Assembly (NCBI GenBank): GCA_016098155.1
Contig: JAAAJB010000133.1
Coordinates: forward strand, 1 to 64,000
Origin: Actinomortierella ambigua
Lineage: Eukaryota; Mortierellomycota; Mortierellomycetes; Mortierellales; Mortierellaceae
Length of the DNA: 64,000 nucleotides
Direction: 5' to 3'
Shown here: positions 11,899 to 22,521 of the stretch, piece after piece
Layout of the letters: each line of letters opens with the position of its first letter
Numbering within the stretch: position 1 is the first letter of the stretch
Translations under genes and position numbers: made by a program
The notes under the pieces: model-generated
The model's database searches: none
The model's input: the letters and a program-made list of their open reading frames with translations, nothing else
What the model was told of the DNA's origin: nothing

Positions 11899-12731
11899 GC
11901 ACTAAACCCCCTACCTATCTCTCTCTCGCCGATATGTACATTCATTGTCAAAAGGGTCACACCAAAGAAGCTTTGGCCTCCTTTCTTTCTTGTCTTCCTT
12001 CTTTGCGACGACGCGACCCGAAAAAGGGTTGTTTGTGGTCCACAGAGGAGAATGCACACAGCCAAGACGTGTGTGTGTGTGTTTTCTTGCACGGGAGAAG
12101 AATGCGCGTGTGTGTGTGGGGGAAACAAAGACTGCCGAAGAGGGGTGAGAGTCCAAAGCGGCTGTTTGTGTTTGTTCGCCTGCTGGAAGAAGAATGGCAC
12201 GGGAATAAGAAGGTTTTCCCAACGGTACAAAAAAAATCAAGTGTGTGGATGGACAAAGGGTAGGCGCCCTTTCCACCCCACTCCCTGAGGGAAAGAGAGA
12301 GAGAGTGTGTGTGTGTGAGAAACACAAGAGAGTGAGAGTAAGAGGGAGAGATCTGTTTTCAAGCACCTCGCGCGTAAGCCGTCTGTCTATTCCTCCGATA
12401 TACATGTGAGAGTGCTCAACGTGGATCATGGAGGGGACAGTCGTTTACCACGGTCGATCTGCAGCCCTTGGGAATGAAATGAATCTTTTGCAGAGCCGGT
12501 GACACCAACAACACACAGGGCCACGGGAAAGGGCTGCTCGCATGGGGGGAGGGGGATGGTGTTGACTCGAACACATACATGTGCTATTGTTCCATTTGGG
12601 TGGGAAAGAGGGAGGGGGGGGTTGACTTCCACCGGTTTGACTGCAAGCCTGCCCCCCAGCAGAAGGCATGGCATGACAGCAGTTGGCAGCATGCACTGTC
12701 CAGTGCATGGTCCATGGGCACAAGTCGAGGT

Positions 12732-12739
12732 ATAAATAC
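12732..12739 (+). promoter_or_regulatory. TATA box candidate
   Basis: The sequence GGTATAAATAC is followed by a pyrimidine-rich leader (12745-13420). It is the best core promoter candidate for the membrane-protein gene that starts at 13420, which would give a 5' UTR of about 650 nt or an upstream intron. Confidence 0.45.
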
Positions 12740-13069
12740 TTTCACGTTTTTTGCTCCTCCCCCCTTTCTCACCCCTCCACACACATCCCAGAGCTCCTCT
12801 TTCCCTTTCTTTCCTTGTCTCTCCTCTTCACTCTTTCTCTTTCTCTCACACTCTCTACGTTTCTCACTCTCACTCTCTCGCTCTTTATCCCCTCCTCCCG
12901 CTCGCAGAGTCATTCATGACCATTTGTTCTGAATTGCAGCTCAGTCCATTCTGAATCGACCCTCCATCCACACTCGCGTTCCTTGTATTTTCTTTTGTTC
13001 CTATCAAAAAGTCTTTTTTATTCCCGCAAGCGTCCATATTTCTCGCCTTCCCAGCTGAAGATACCCCCA

Positions 13070-13104
13070 TCCCATCCCCATCCCCATCCCCATCCCCATC
13101 CCTC
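13070..13104. repeat. (CCCCAT)n hexanucleotide repeat
   Basis: About five copies of CCCCAT lie in the presumed 5' leader of the downstream gene. Imperfect CTTCACCACA copies follow at 13193-13222. Confidence 0.8.
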
Positions 13105-13419
13105 TCCCTTTGCGAGATAGATATTGCAAGTAGCGCACTCTCTCTATTCTTTCCTTCTTCTTCCTATCCCCCTCCTACTTGTTTTCGCCTTACTTCACCA
13201 CACTTCACCACACTTCACCACTCTTGACTTGACTTCCACCCCGCTCCACCTCAACCGACTTTGCTTCGCTCCACTTTTACCCTTTTCTCCGCCCCTCTCC
13301 CACTACACTATACTCCACTCCAATACTCCAGTTCACTTTACTCCACTCCAATTCACTTCACTCTTTACTCCAGTTCACTGCAACCCAATTTTCTTTACTT
13401 TGCTTCACTCCACCCATCT

Positions 13420-15435
13420 ATGACAGATCCAGCACCAGCAGATGCAAGCGGCGTGGCTGCTTCTATGACAGACCAAATCATCTGCCCACACGAAGCTGCC
13501 TCTGCCTCCCCTTCTTCTTCTGCTTTGTCATCTCCCCACACCACTCAAGAGCAACAGTTGCAACAACAAAAACATCAACATCATCGCCAACAACAACAGG
13601 GACAAGGGCTCATGTTTTCCCCCACGAAATATGAATTTCACGCGGAAATCACAGACCACTGTCCGTCTCCTTCAACCCCTTCCTCCTCCTCCCTGGCCTG
13701 CCCTGAGAAGTCTTTCCCAACCCCTATCGCTCTCAGCCCACCGTCGACATCCTTTTCAGAGTCTTCCTCCTCCTCAGCAGCATTGTCTTCGCCCACATCT
13801 GATCCAGAACCAAGTGCAGTAGTAGCATCGATAGCAGTAGCAACAGAGGCAGAAGCACAAGCACAAGTAGAGCCAGCATCGATAGAACGCCAAGCATCCA
13901 GATCCAGTGCCCCCGTCTCTCCTGGCAAACCTTGCCCCTCTGAAACCCCTTCTTCTTCTTCTTCCTCTTCCTCATCCTCACCATCATTGTTTCCAGCAGC
14001 ACATGCTATCCACGCCTCACCTGCCCCAAAAGAGTCTGACATCTTATTCTCGTCGTCTTCACATTCCAGCAAAGATGCTCTCGATGCAGACCCTCCCTCG
14101 CCCATCCTCTCCCCTTCCCCTGTTACCACGCCCACAGACCATGCCACGCTGCCCTCCCCTTCCCTCTCCCCTTCTCCCTCCCCCCAAAGCACCTTCAGTA
14201 TTGAGCCGTCAAATGCCTTTGTACATGAGATTCGTTCTAACCAACAGACCGAGGCACCTGTGCTCGACTGGGCTACCTGGCCTCCTGGTCATGCACCGAC
14301 CTTGAACATTGACATCAGCCCCGACTCTGAAGCACACATGTCCTCTACGGTCTCGGTTGCCTCGTCCGCCGCATCCTCCACGGTGGCCTCGGACGCAGCC
14401 GTCAGCAGCAGCCAAGAAGATCTCGATGGCGATCCTACTGTCGACGCACCAAAGCAGCCCCTAAGGCCCCGTGCTTCCTACGACCACCACGAAGGTCATC
14501 ATCATGGTCACCACCCACACCAACATCACCAACATCACCACCACCACCACCACCATCACTCTCAGCAGCATGTTCCCCATGGCCACCATCCAGCCCACGA
14601 GGAGGCCCCTTCAGCCTACGATGCCGATGAAGACTTTTCTGGCTCCGAGTACTCGACAAGCTCCTGCGAAAGTTGTTCGCGTCATTACTCTCCCAGCAGG
14701 GGCAGTAGTGCAGAGTTTAGTGACCGGTCAGAACACTACGAGGCTCCCTATCTGAAGCAACCACCGTCATCACATCAACCAAGGCAGAAGCAACCATCTC
14801 AACCGACGACCTCATCGCCGCCACCATCGCCACCACGGCCACCTCCGGCCCAATACCCATGGCAGGCACAAAAGACCTCCAGGCCGTCATCTCCATCCTC
14901 TTCCTCTTCTTCCTCTTCCAAGCCCCAAAACAGGGCCACTGCAGGAAGTAACAACAATAGCAGCAGCAGTAACAGCAAAAGCAAAAGCAAAAGCACAAAT
15001 GGCAAGTCGACCAATGGTGCTAGCGTCGGCGGTAGCCTACCGTCCCCTTCCCAGGTATCCAAGACGGTGCTCGAGTTTGTTCTGGTGGGTGCGCTCATGT
15101 TCACCATCGTGAGTGCCGCCTTTACGTTCTCATACGTGGTCACGGCCACGAACCATGCGGGACAAAAGCTGCGGGAAGCAATCGAGGCCCGGGAGCGCTC
15201 GGTCCAAAGAGCGCTGGAACGGGTCGCGGGCGAGGACTATGTCAAGGTCCGCCGGCAACAACAGCGACGGCAACATCATCACCACCAATACCATGGGACG
15301 GCCACGCAAAAGCAGACAGGTAGTGGTGGAGTCATCGATGATGACCGCCTTTCACCTGCAGAGTGGCAGGAACTCATTCATGCCGCTGTCTACGGACTTG
15401 TGTCCAAATGGTCCGGACAAGGCGTGGCACGATAA
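13420..15435 (+). CDS. Low-complexity single-pass membrane protein, function unknown
   Basis: A single exon of 671 residues starts at the ATG after CCCATCT. The first 540 residues are disordered: Ser/Pro-rich blocks, poly-Gln near residue 45, a His-rich segment near 373-390, and Ser runs. One clear transmembrane helix, LEFVLVGALMFTIVSAAF, lies near residue 550. It is followed by a charged helix (LREAIEARERSVQRALERV), a Gln/His patch and a short hydrophobic C-terminal helix (WQELIHAAVYGLVSKW). The topology suggests a tail-proximal anchor with a large cytosolic or lumenal disordered domain. I recognise no family, and no partner gene is implied by the neighbours. Confidence 0.7.
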   Translation: MTDPAPADASGVAASMTDQIICPHEAASASPSSSALSSPHTTQEQQLQQQKHQHHRQQQQGQGLMFSPTKYEFHAEITDHCPSPSTPSSSSLACPEKSFPTPIALSPPSTSFSESSSSSAALSSPTSDPEPSAVVASIAVATEAEAQAQVEPASIERQASRSSAPVSPGKPCPSETPSSSSSSSSSSPSLFPAAHAIHASPAPKESDILFSSSSHSSKDALDADPPSPILSPSPVTTPTDHATLPSPSLSPSPSPQSTFSIEPSNAFVHEIRSNQQTEAPVLDWATWPPGHAPTLNIDISPDSEAHMSSTVSVASSAASSTVASDAAVSSSQEDLDGDPTVDAPKQPLRPRASYDHHEGHHHGHHPHQHHQHHHHHHHHHSQQHVPHGHHPAHEEAPSAYDADEDFSGSEYSTSSCESCSRHYSPSRGSSAEFSDRSEHYEAPYLKQPPSSHQPRQKQPSQPTTSSPPPSPPRPPPAQYPWQAQKTSRPSSPSSSSSSSSKPQNRATAGSNNNSSSSNSKSKSKSTNGKSTNGASVGGSLPSPSQVSKTVLEFVLVGALMFTIVSAAFTFSYVVTATNHAGQKLREAIEARERSVQRALERVAGEDYVKVRRQQQRRQHHHHQYHGTATQKQTGSGGVIDDDRLSPAEWQELIHAAVYGLVSKWSGQGVAR

Positions 15436-16723
15436 TCTGTCCTCTTTTTTTTTTCTTTGTACTCTTTTGTTGGTGTTGTTGTTCGTTGTTGTCGTCTTGC
15501 GTTACCCCCTGGGCTCGTCCTCACCCTTTCATCCGTATCCTCTGCTCTTCCTATCGTCCCCCCCCCCCCCCCCCCGGGGTGTTTTTTTTTTTTTTTTTTT
15601 TTTTTTTCTCTCTTTTTCTTTCCCCCCCCCCCGGCCCCCCCTCCCCCCTTTTATCCGTTTCCCTGTCCTTTCCCCTGCCCCCCCCCCCCCCCCGATGGAG
15701 TTTTTTTGTTTCCATTTTTTTTTGCATACTCTCGTTCTCTCTTACCCTCCCCTTGTTGGGCTTATGCAGCCTCCCTCCTGCCAGATGGATAGTTTGCCCT
15801 GCTTTGGCATGTGAGTTAGTATTTGCATGGGTTCTTTTTTTATTATTCTTGCATAGCCGTTTCGTCAATTCCCAACATCTATCTTTCCAATACATCGTTA
15901 CTGCTTCGATAAAAAAAATCAATACCATCTATATGCTCTGACAATTGACGTCTTGCTAGGTGTGATGAACCAGTACGCTGATCTGAGTAGGGAGGCTGGC
16001 GTGCATTCTTTGTCATGTCAATTGGTAATCCGGCGAGCCACCGAGTGCCAGGATCGCAGTACGGTTCCAAGGGGGCGTAGTAGCTTGTCTAGCTGGTGCA
16101 ATGAGAGGAGAACTAGCGGTTTCATGAAATGGATGGCCAGGACTCAAAAGCCGTTAGTGAACCGTCAGCAACAGGTATGAGATATAGATCCAGAGGATAG
16201 TAGTAACGAACGAAACACCCATTGTTGTCCGCACGAAAACCACTAACCTACAAACTTGGTCAGTCATGAGAACAGGGTAAACAAGAAAAAAAAACCTCCA
16301 TTTTTATAGAAGGATGTCCTATTATTGAGACCAGCCCATCCTCTCCGTAAATAATCCTCCTCTTCTTCTTCTTCTTTTGCTCTTTACTACCAGACAGCCC
16401 ATGATGCTTACAATCCACTAGTCTCCGCAAGTTGGAAAAAAAAATAATGCGCTGCAAGGCGTAGAGTGCCGCGGCCGGTCCGCCCTTCCCGTCTTCCAAT
16501 GTTGGCTGGTAAACCGCTTAATCGTTACCTTGCGCATTATTGTGCGCAAGCACTTCTACCCTTTCTACTTCCGCCTTGATAAAAAGCTCGATCCAACACC
16601 GTCACCACATGAACATCCCGTCTTTGTACTTTCCTCCTCCACGCACCAAGAAAAAAAAAGTCTTTCCATCTCTTTCCTTCTTTGTCTCTCCCTATCCTCT
16701 TCTTTTCATTGCAGTCTCTCAAG
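15436..16723. other. Intergenic with C and T homopolymer runs
   Basis: Long runs of C (15559-15575, 15627-15636, 15678-15693) and T (15581-15607) occupy the 3' flank of the membrane-protein gene. The rest up to the MFS gene (15740-16720) shows no supported gene; the last 200 bp are pyrimidine-rich and probably hold the MFS promoter and leader. Confidence 0.6.
15555..15720. repeat. Homopolymeric C/T block
   Basis: Alternating poly-C and poly-T runs of 10-27 bases. Run lengths are likely to be unreliable in any assembly. Confidence 0.85.
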
Positions 16724-19700
16724 ATGCGACCTAGCCAGCCCGCAGGGATCGAAATCAAGGTGACTCCTAGTTCGAACCCCTCGTCCATTGAGCACGATCA
16801 GTCTGCTGACGACGGCGACGAGGACTACCATGGCGGCCAGTCGCCTCACCGCCTCCCGCAACAGCAGCAGTCACAGCCGCGGCAGCGACAGCGGCAGCCC
16901 ACCGCTGCCGCATTCTACCGACCGCCGTACTCGTCAGACGAGGAATGGGAGGGCTCTGAGGATATGCAAGGAGACGGTCAAAGTGACGAGGACGATGGAG
17001 ATGACCTCTACTACGACTACAGCGACAGCCATGGAACACCGTCACCCCCCGTGGAAGAGCAGGATCCTACCAGGATAGGCCCGTTTAGTGTCAGCCTAGT
17101 CTATCCAGCCAATCATGGTCAATCGACGGTGATGCGCCAGCATAACCTCTCCCAGGAACCGGGGTCTGGCCCCCGATCGTCCATTGAACGTAAAAGTGCC
17201 TCTCCGCCGCACCAGCACCAGCACCAGCACCCGTACGGCCCCAGGCAGCATAATGGAGATCGCCCTTTCCCTTCAGTGCCAGTCCATCCTTATCCTCATC
17301 CCTATCCTCCACCACCTCCTCTTTCTCATGGTGCCCATTTACCGGATCGGCGCATCAGTCCAGTCATGCGGGACGTGGCTAACCAAGGTGGTGGTGGTGG
17401 TGGTGGAGGGCCATTGACGCCACTAACGAGCACTAGAGGCCATCTTCCACCGAACCACCACCTCAAAGACCAGCACCAGCAGTTCCATCAAAACCCCCAT
17501 AACCATTACTACCATCCTCGTTCCCCCCATTCTCACCCTCATTCGTTGTCTTACCAGATCGACAGTAGCAAGATCAACCGTGACGAACAGGCCATGAAGA
17601 TGAACAGCGAAGGCAGGAGCGGAAGCGGCAGCGATACCGGCGGTAGAAACAGCGGCAGCAACCACAACAACCACAACCACAACCACAACTACAACCACAA
17701 CCACAACTACAACCACAACCACAATAACAACAACGTGTCCATACCGTCGTTCCCTCGCTCTCCCGAGCACATGCAGAGTCTGAACGCGCGGGAGGAGGGC
17801 TACGCTGCGAGTCGTAAGTATATAGGAGGAAAGGAAGGCGGTCATGACATGGTCAATGGCATTGATGCGACACTGGAGCGCCAGGTGGTACGGAAGCTGG
17901 ACTGGCATATCATGCCGTTGGTCGGGACCCTGTACCTGTTTTCATACTTGGATCGGGTCAACATCGGGAACGCGCGGTTGTATGGGCTCGAGGAGGCNNN
18001 NNNNNNNNNNNNNNNNNNNNNNNNNNNNNNNNNNNNNNNNNNNNNNGTAATTTACCGGGAACATGTGGGGGGGGGGACTGGGTCCGGTAAATTACACCGA
18101 AGTAACAGGCGAACGACATTAACACTCCCTTTTTTTTCTGTGACAAAAAAAAGTGCACTGTCCTTGTTCTTCGTCGCGTACTGCTTATTCGAGCTGCCGT
18201 CTAATTTGGTGCTACTGCGCGTTGGCACGCATCGATGGATCCCTAGTCTCATGGTTGCCTGGGGTACCGTCAGTCTGTGTATGGCATGGGCCACGACGGC
18301 AACAGGCCTGTACTGCGCCCGATTCTTCTTGGGCATGGCTGAAGGTATTTGGGAGATGGAGAGTAGAGTAGAGTAAGGTTTTTTTAATTGTATGCTTTGG
18401 GGGGATATGAACTAACTAATTACATCTTTTAACAATTTCTCTACCCCACCCAACTCTCTAATAGCTGGGTTCGTTCCCGGGATCCTCTACTATCTCACCC
18501 TCTTCTACAAGCGCTCCGAGACTTCTCTACGGATGGCCACCTTCCTCTGCTTCAACATCCTGGCTGGGTCGACCGGCGGCTTGCTCGCCGCCGCCATCTC
18601 CAACCTGGATGGCGTGCTCGGATTACGGTCCTGGCAATGGGTGTTTGTGGCCGAGGCTATCCCGACCCTATTGTTGGCCGTTCTGACCTGGTTCTTCCTG
18701 CCGCCTTCGCCGGCAGAGGCATCGTTCCTGACGGTGGAGGAGAGGCAGCTGGCGACGAATCGGATCTTGTTCGATTGTGAGGGCGGCCAAGGGATGAATG
18801 GGGCTGGGCATGGCAGCTGGAAGGAGACAAAAGAGCTGCTACTGGATGTGCAGATGTGGTTGTACTCGATCCTGGTGCTGACCACCCAGGTCCCGGCGGC
18901 ATCTATCGTGTTGTTCATGCCGAGTCTGGTCAAAGACTTGGGTTTTACAGCGTAAGTGTGGGTATGTGTGTGTTTGTCTGAGAAGGGAGGTGGAACGAAG
19001 AAAAGAATATCTCACCCTAATCCCCCTCTCGGCTGTATGCAAAATTATAATACTCAGGATTACAGCACAATTGATGACAGCACCACCATACGTGGTCGCG
19101 GCGTTCTTTGGGCTCCTTTTGCCATGGTGGTCAGACAGGATCCAAGTACGTGGTATCTTTATCGTTGCTTTACCACTCGTGTCAATCACTGGATACCTCA
19201 TCACTGCCTTTGCCGAGCCCGTTGGAGGTATAGTGTACACGACAAAGGACAGCAGAGAAGAATGGATTGAAGACAACTCTTTTTTGTTACTATTTTACCA
19301 GAGACTGAGCACCCCCCCCCACCTCTTTCCTCTCCTCCTTTCCCTTCGCGACCTTTTCTACTTTGATTCTCCGCACTCTAGTTCGTTACTTTGGTATCTT
19401 TTTGGTCTTGAGTGGCGTTGTGGGGCCCACGTTTCTCATTCCTGCGTGGCTCACTAACAACATTGTTAGCAACGGTAAGCGCGCGTCGGCGTTGGCTATG
19501 ATCGTGTCGACCGCAGGCATAGGCGGTTTGATTGGTTCTCAACTCTACCGTGAATCGGATGCCCCACGCTATCGTAAGTTTGATATTTGTGTGTGTGAAT
19601 GTGTGTGAATGTGAATGTATGTTGTGTTTGTGTTCATGTGCATGTGTGGTTTTGGTTTTGGTTGAAAAAAAAAAGCGCGCGCGCAAGGGCCCCTCGAAAG

Positions 19701-20011
19701 AACATCTGTGTCTCATTCCTCCCCTCTTCTTTCTGCCCCTGTGTCTATTATTCCTATTCTTTTTCTCCATTCCCACACCCATTTGTAAATCTTATGATGT
19801 GGGAATGACTACAGGGATAAGCCATCTTGTTATGGTGAGCAGTCTCACCTGTTGCGTCGTTTGCGCCGTTTTGCTTCGCTTCCTGCTAGCGCGTGAGAAC
19901 AAGCGCCGCGATAGCAATCAGACCAAAGGGTTGGCTCTCATGCAATTCATGCCAGAGGGACACTTGAACACCCTGGGAGACAAGCATCCCAAATTTCGCT
20001 ACACTCTGTAG
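16724..20011 (+). CDS. MFS permease, allantoate/Dal5-type (anion:cation symporter family), with giant N-terminus
   Basis: Exons are 16724 to about 18046 (through the gap), 18154-18344, 18465-18951, 19058-19227, 19382-19573 and 19815-20011; all visible junctions keep the frame. The permease core starts near residue 390 (LDWHIMPLVGTLYLFSYLDR, VNIGNARLYGL) and runs through ALSLFFVAYCLFELPSNL, RFFLGMAEAGFVPGILYYLT, RSWQWVFVAEAIPTLLLAV, PPYVVAAFFGLLLPWWSDR and ALAMIVSTAGIGGLIGSQLY. It ends in NTLGDKHPKFRYTL, a family-typical tail. Predicted substrate: an organic anion such as allantoate, nicotinate or a related carboxylate, moved with protons across the plasma membrane. Unusually, about 385 residues precede the core: acidic, Gln-, Pro- and Asn/His-rich, with a GGGGGGGG run. 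About one TM segment falls in or beside the assembly gap. Confidence 0.88.
17660..17735 (+). repeat. (AACCAC)n-like repeat coding for Asn-His
   Basis: Imperfect AACCAC and TACAACCAC units code for an Asn/His tract in the N-terminal extension of the permease. Confidence 0.75.
17998..18046. other. Assembly gap (49 N)
   Basis: A run of N interrupts the first exon of the MFS gene. It removes the codons between YGLEE and the first intron donor. It lies directly against a strong inverted repeat. Confidence 0.95.
18047..18095. repeat. Perfect inverted repeat with G-run loop, at the gap edge
   Basis: GTAATTTACCGG (18047-18058) pairs perfectly with CCGGTAAATTAC (18084-18095). The 25-nt loop contains ten consecutive G. 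It lies inside the first MFS intron, and its left arm begins with the likely splice donor GTAATT. A stable hairpin here would explain the sequencing gap. Confidence 0.85.
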
Positions 20012-20088
20012 AAGGCTTCAAATGCGAGGGTTTCTCGCTTTTTTTTTTTGTATATGTATATAGAATTAAAGAAAAAAAAGTGACTATT

Positions 20089-22198
20089 TCATCCACCATG
20101 GGATGTCTCGTGTGAGGACGGAACAATGCTTCCATGGTCATCAAACTGCTCCAACTCGGATAGTCCTTTCACCCAGTGCCTCATGACGCCCTGAAGCAAG
20201 CGTGTCTTAGCTTTTTGATACGCGGGTGCAATCTGCTGCTTCCATGTTTGATAGCTTTTCGTCCCCGTCATGTCTCCTCCTCCTACTCCTCTTCCCCCCT
20301 CTTCTCGATGGACGGCCACCTGCTTCCAGAGCCGGAGACTCGTACTGTACAACTGGCTCTTGCAAAGCCTGCTTTGGCTCTTCTCGGGCAGCGGACGCGT
20401 GGCGGACGACTGTTTGGCCGAGGCGCCGGCCTTGCAGCCGTTGACAATCACCTCAACGGGCAGGCCCGCCGTCCAAGACATTCCATTCGGACTGGCGGTT
20501 GGAGGAGGAGGAGGAGGGCGAGAAGGAGCGACGATATCAGATGAGGACGAAGATTGTTGTTGCTGTTGTTGTTGTTCCTGGTCGGCTAGGCCACAGACGG
20601 CTTCCTTGCTAAACTCAAAGACTTGGGAGGTGTACCAGATCTTGGGTCGATGGAGATGATAGATCGAGTCTTGTTGATCTTGTTGATCATCATTTTCATG
20701 GTCGACATTGCCCTTCTCTTGCTCCTCCTTCCGCTCCTTGATCTCCTTCTCGAGTGTACTGGTGGAACGGCGTCGATCGCCAGACGCTGCTGCCTGTTCG
20801 ATCCGCGCATAGAGGGCGCGGTGTAAGGCGTCGGCATCAAACAGCTCATGTGAGACAATGGCATCGAGGTACAGGGGCCGGTCGAGCAAGGACACGACCA
20901 AGGCCGACGTCAGACCAAGTACATTCCAGCGCGCCATCTTGTCGCTGCACGACATGGACAGCGTCGGCTCAGAATCCACCCGCCCGGGTTTGGTCCGCAG
21001 TGCCGTGATGCAGCCATAGTCGAGACGGCCGCGACGGAAGGCCAGCGACATGCAGCCACGACCCCGCTCTTCGTTGTTGTTGGTGGTGTCCAATGGTGAG
21101 GCTTCTTTGCTGGCCAGGAGAAGGTCGAGTAGGTCTGGGCATTTGTCTGTCCTTTGGATTTTGGAGCGTTGCAGAGAGGAATGCTTATTCGCGAGGTTGT
21201 GTTTTGATCCAGTGGTGGGGTCTGTCTGGATGGTGGTTTCGGTGGTGACTGTCGCGGATCTATTGGCGTCGGTGGTCGACTCGTCGCGGCCGGTGTAAAA
21301 CGCGGCTTTGGATTCCTCTGTCTGTATCTGAGCTAGACTTTCAGTGGTCGCATCGCCACCTAAAAAGGAGGTTAGAAGGAGTGTGTTCCAGGTGAGAAAA
21401 TTTAATACAGTTGATCCTCTTCGCTTTTGTGTCCATTGCATCGTCATGCAGTTTCGATGTGTTGGTCAGTACATGGTGCCTGGCTGACATAGAGGTAGAG
21501 CCGCGCCTGGTCGTTCCTCCACTTGAAAGGTGGGAGGTCATGAGGAGCACAGGGATCAGATGCTTGGTCATGCCTCACCAGTTCAAAAGGGTTGGTTTCG
21601 TTGCCGGGGGCATCTAAGCATGCCTGCATTTGCTTCAGGCACCACCTGAGAAAGTGGAGCGAGGAGTTGATTAGCTTGAAAGTAGAGCCGCCGCCTCCCC
21701 CTTCCCTCCTCTTTGTTTCATTCTACAGCGAGTCACTTACAGGTTGAAGCCCCGTCTCGCCAGCACCTCGGCATGACAGTCATTCAGTCGATCGCCAAAG
21801 GGGCTTTGCTTTCCTCGCGGGAGGCATTTGCTTCCTGTCCTTTTTGAACGAAAAACAAACAGAGGGCGACGGGGTCAACACGCAATGTTGCATCCAATAA
21901 AGCTCTCTCTGGACAGATTTTTTTCTGACAGAGGCGAGAGAGATCCTTACGCCAGCGACAGACACTGTAGGTCCCACGAGTGATCCTGATAGTCTTGATC
22001 GAGAGTGGTAGCAGTAGAAGTGGTAGTAACAGTCGTCGTCGGTGTGGCCATGACGATAGCGGCAATGACAGTCCACTCTAGCTGGCCATTGTGTTTTCTG
22101 GTGGGTTTCCCGTGCTTGGGCAGCTTTCGAAAGGTGTCATGGCAGCACTGTGCAATGGCATCTGCCAGAGGAGTGGTTGGACGATCCCCCTCCTCCAT
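20089..22198 (-). CDS. TAD1: tRNA-specific adenosine deaminase (ADAT1/Tad1 type)
   Basis: Exons 22198-21951, 21839-21741, 21645-21473 and 21359-20089 encode 596 residues. It would deaminate A37 of tRNA-Ala to inosine in the nucleus or cytosol. All zinc and catalytic residues are visible: HAE (H105, E107) in DRLNDCHAEVLARRGFNL, PCGD (C174) in YVSQAPCGDAT, and SCSDK (C311) in TLSMSCSDKMARWNVLG. The first exon matches the family start (AIAQCCHDTFRKLPKHGKP, EWTVIAAIVMA). The C-terminal half carries low-complexity inserts (Gln, Ser and Pro runs), and residues 180-270 between PCGD and SCSDK form a long non-conserved insert. The gene is convergent with the permease (78 bp between stops) and divergent from the DnaJ gene (323 bp between starts). 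Confidence 0.92.
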
Positions 22199-22521
22199 TC
22201 CACAAACAAAAAAGGAAAGCACATGCAATGGTTTGAATGTTCGTATGGTCTTTGTGCGCACTTTACTATGCGGAGCAGTCACAATTTTTTGTTGCGCCCT
22301 TTTGTTCTGTCGAGATCTCGGTAGTTCCTTCCTCTTTCTCTCTCCCCTCCTCACTACTGCATCTTTGCGAGGTCGCATCATTCTTTGAGCGACCCATTCC
22401 TCCCGCCTTATCCTTCTCTCTTCCTCTCTCTCTTCCTCCTACCTTGCTTTCTCTTGCTCGGATTTCCTAGACAGCCCCTTCTGTCTCTCACCCACGCATC
22501 AAGCAGCATAACGACAAAACC
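22199..22521. promoter_or_regulatory. Shared divergent promoter of TAD1 and the YDJ1-type gene
   Basis: Only 323 bp separate the two start codons. The DnaJ side is CT-rich (22320-22500). I see no clear TATA box and no convincing array of heat-shock NGAAN units. Confidence 0.55.

Larger units (their letters stand above)
8708..13419. promoter_or_regulatory. 4.7-kb divergent intergenic region, gene-free and low complexity
   Basis: It lies between two diverging genes. It holds GA/CT-rich tracts (8830-8890, 11110-11215, 11840-11893, 12750-12890), a T-run at 10210 and many purine-biased open frames whose translations are simple repeats. TATA-like elements occur on the minus strand near 10606-10614 and 10811-10818, and on the plus strand at 12732-12739. 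I found no coding exon or RNA gene that I could support. Confidence 0.55.

Noticed and set aside
11584..12430. Long overlapping open frames on both strands near the CT microsatellite
   Set aside because: They are produced by the (CT)n tract (Ser-Leu or Arg-Glu repeats), overlap on several frames and show no family or splice context.
13124..13419. Open frame upstream of the membrane-protein ATG
   Set aside because: Made of CTTCACC-type repeats in the leader; the proteins are simple Phe-Thr-Pro-Leu repeats.
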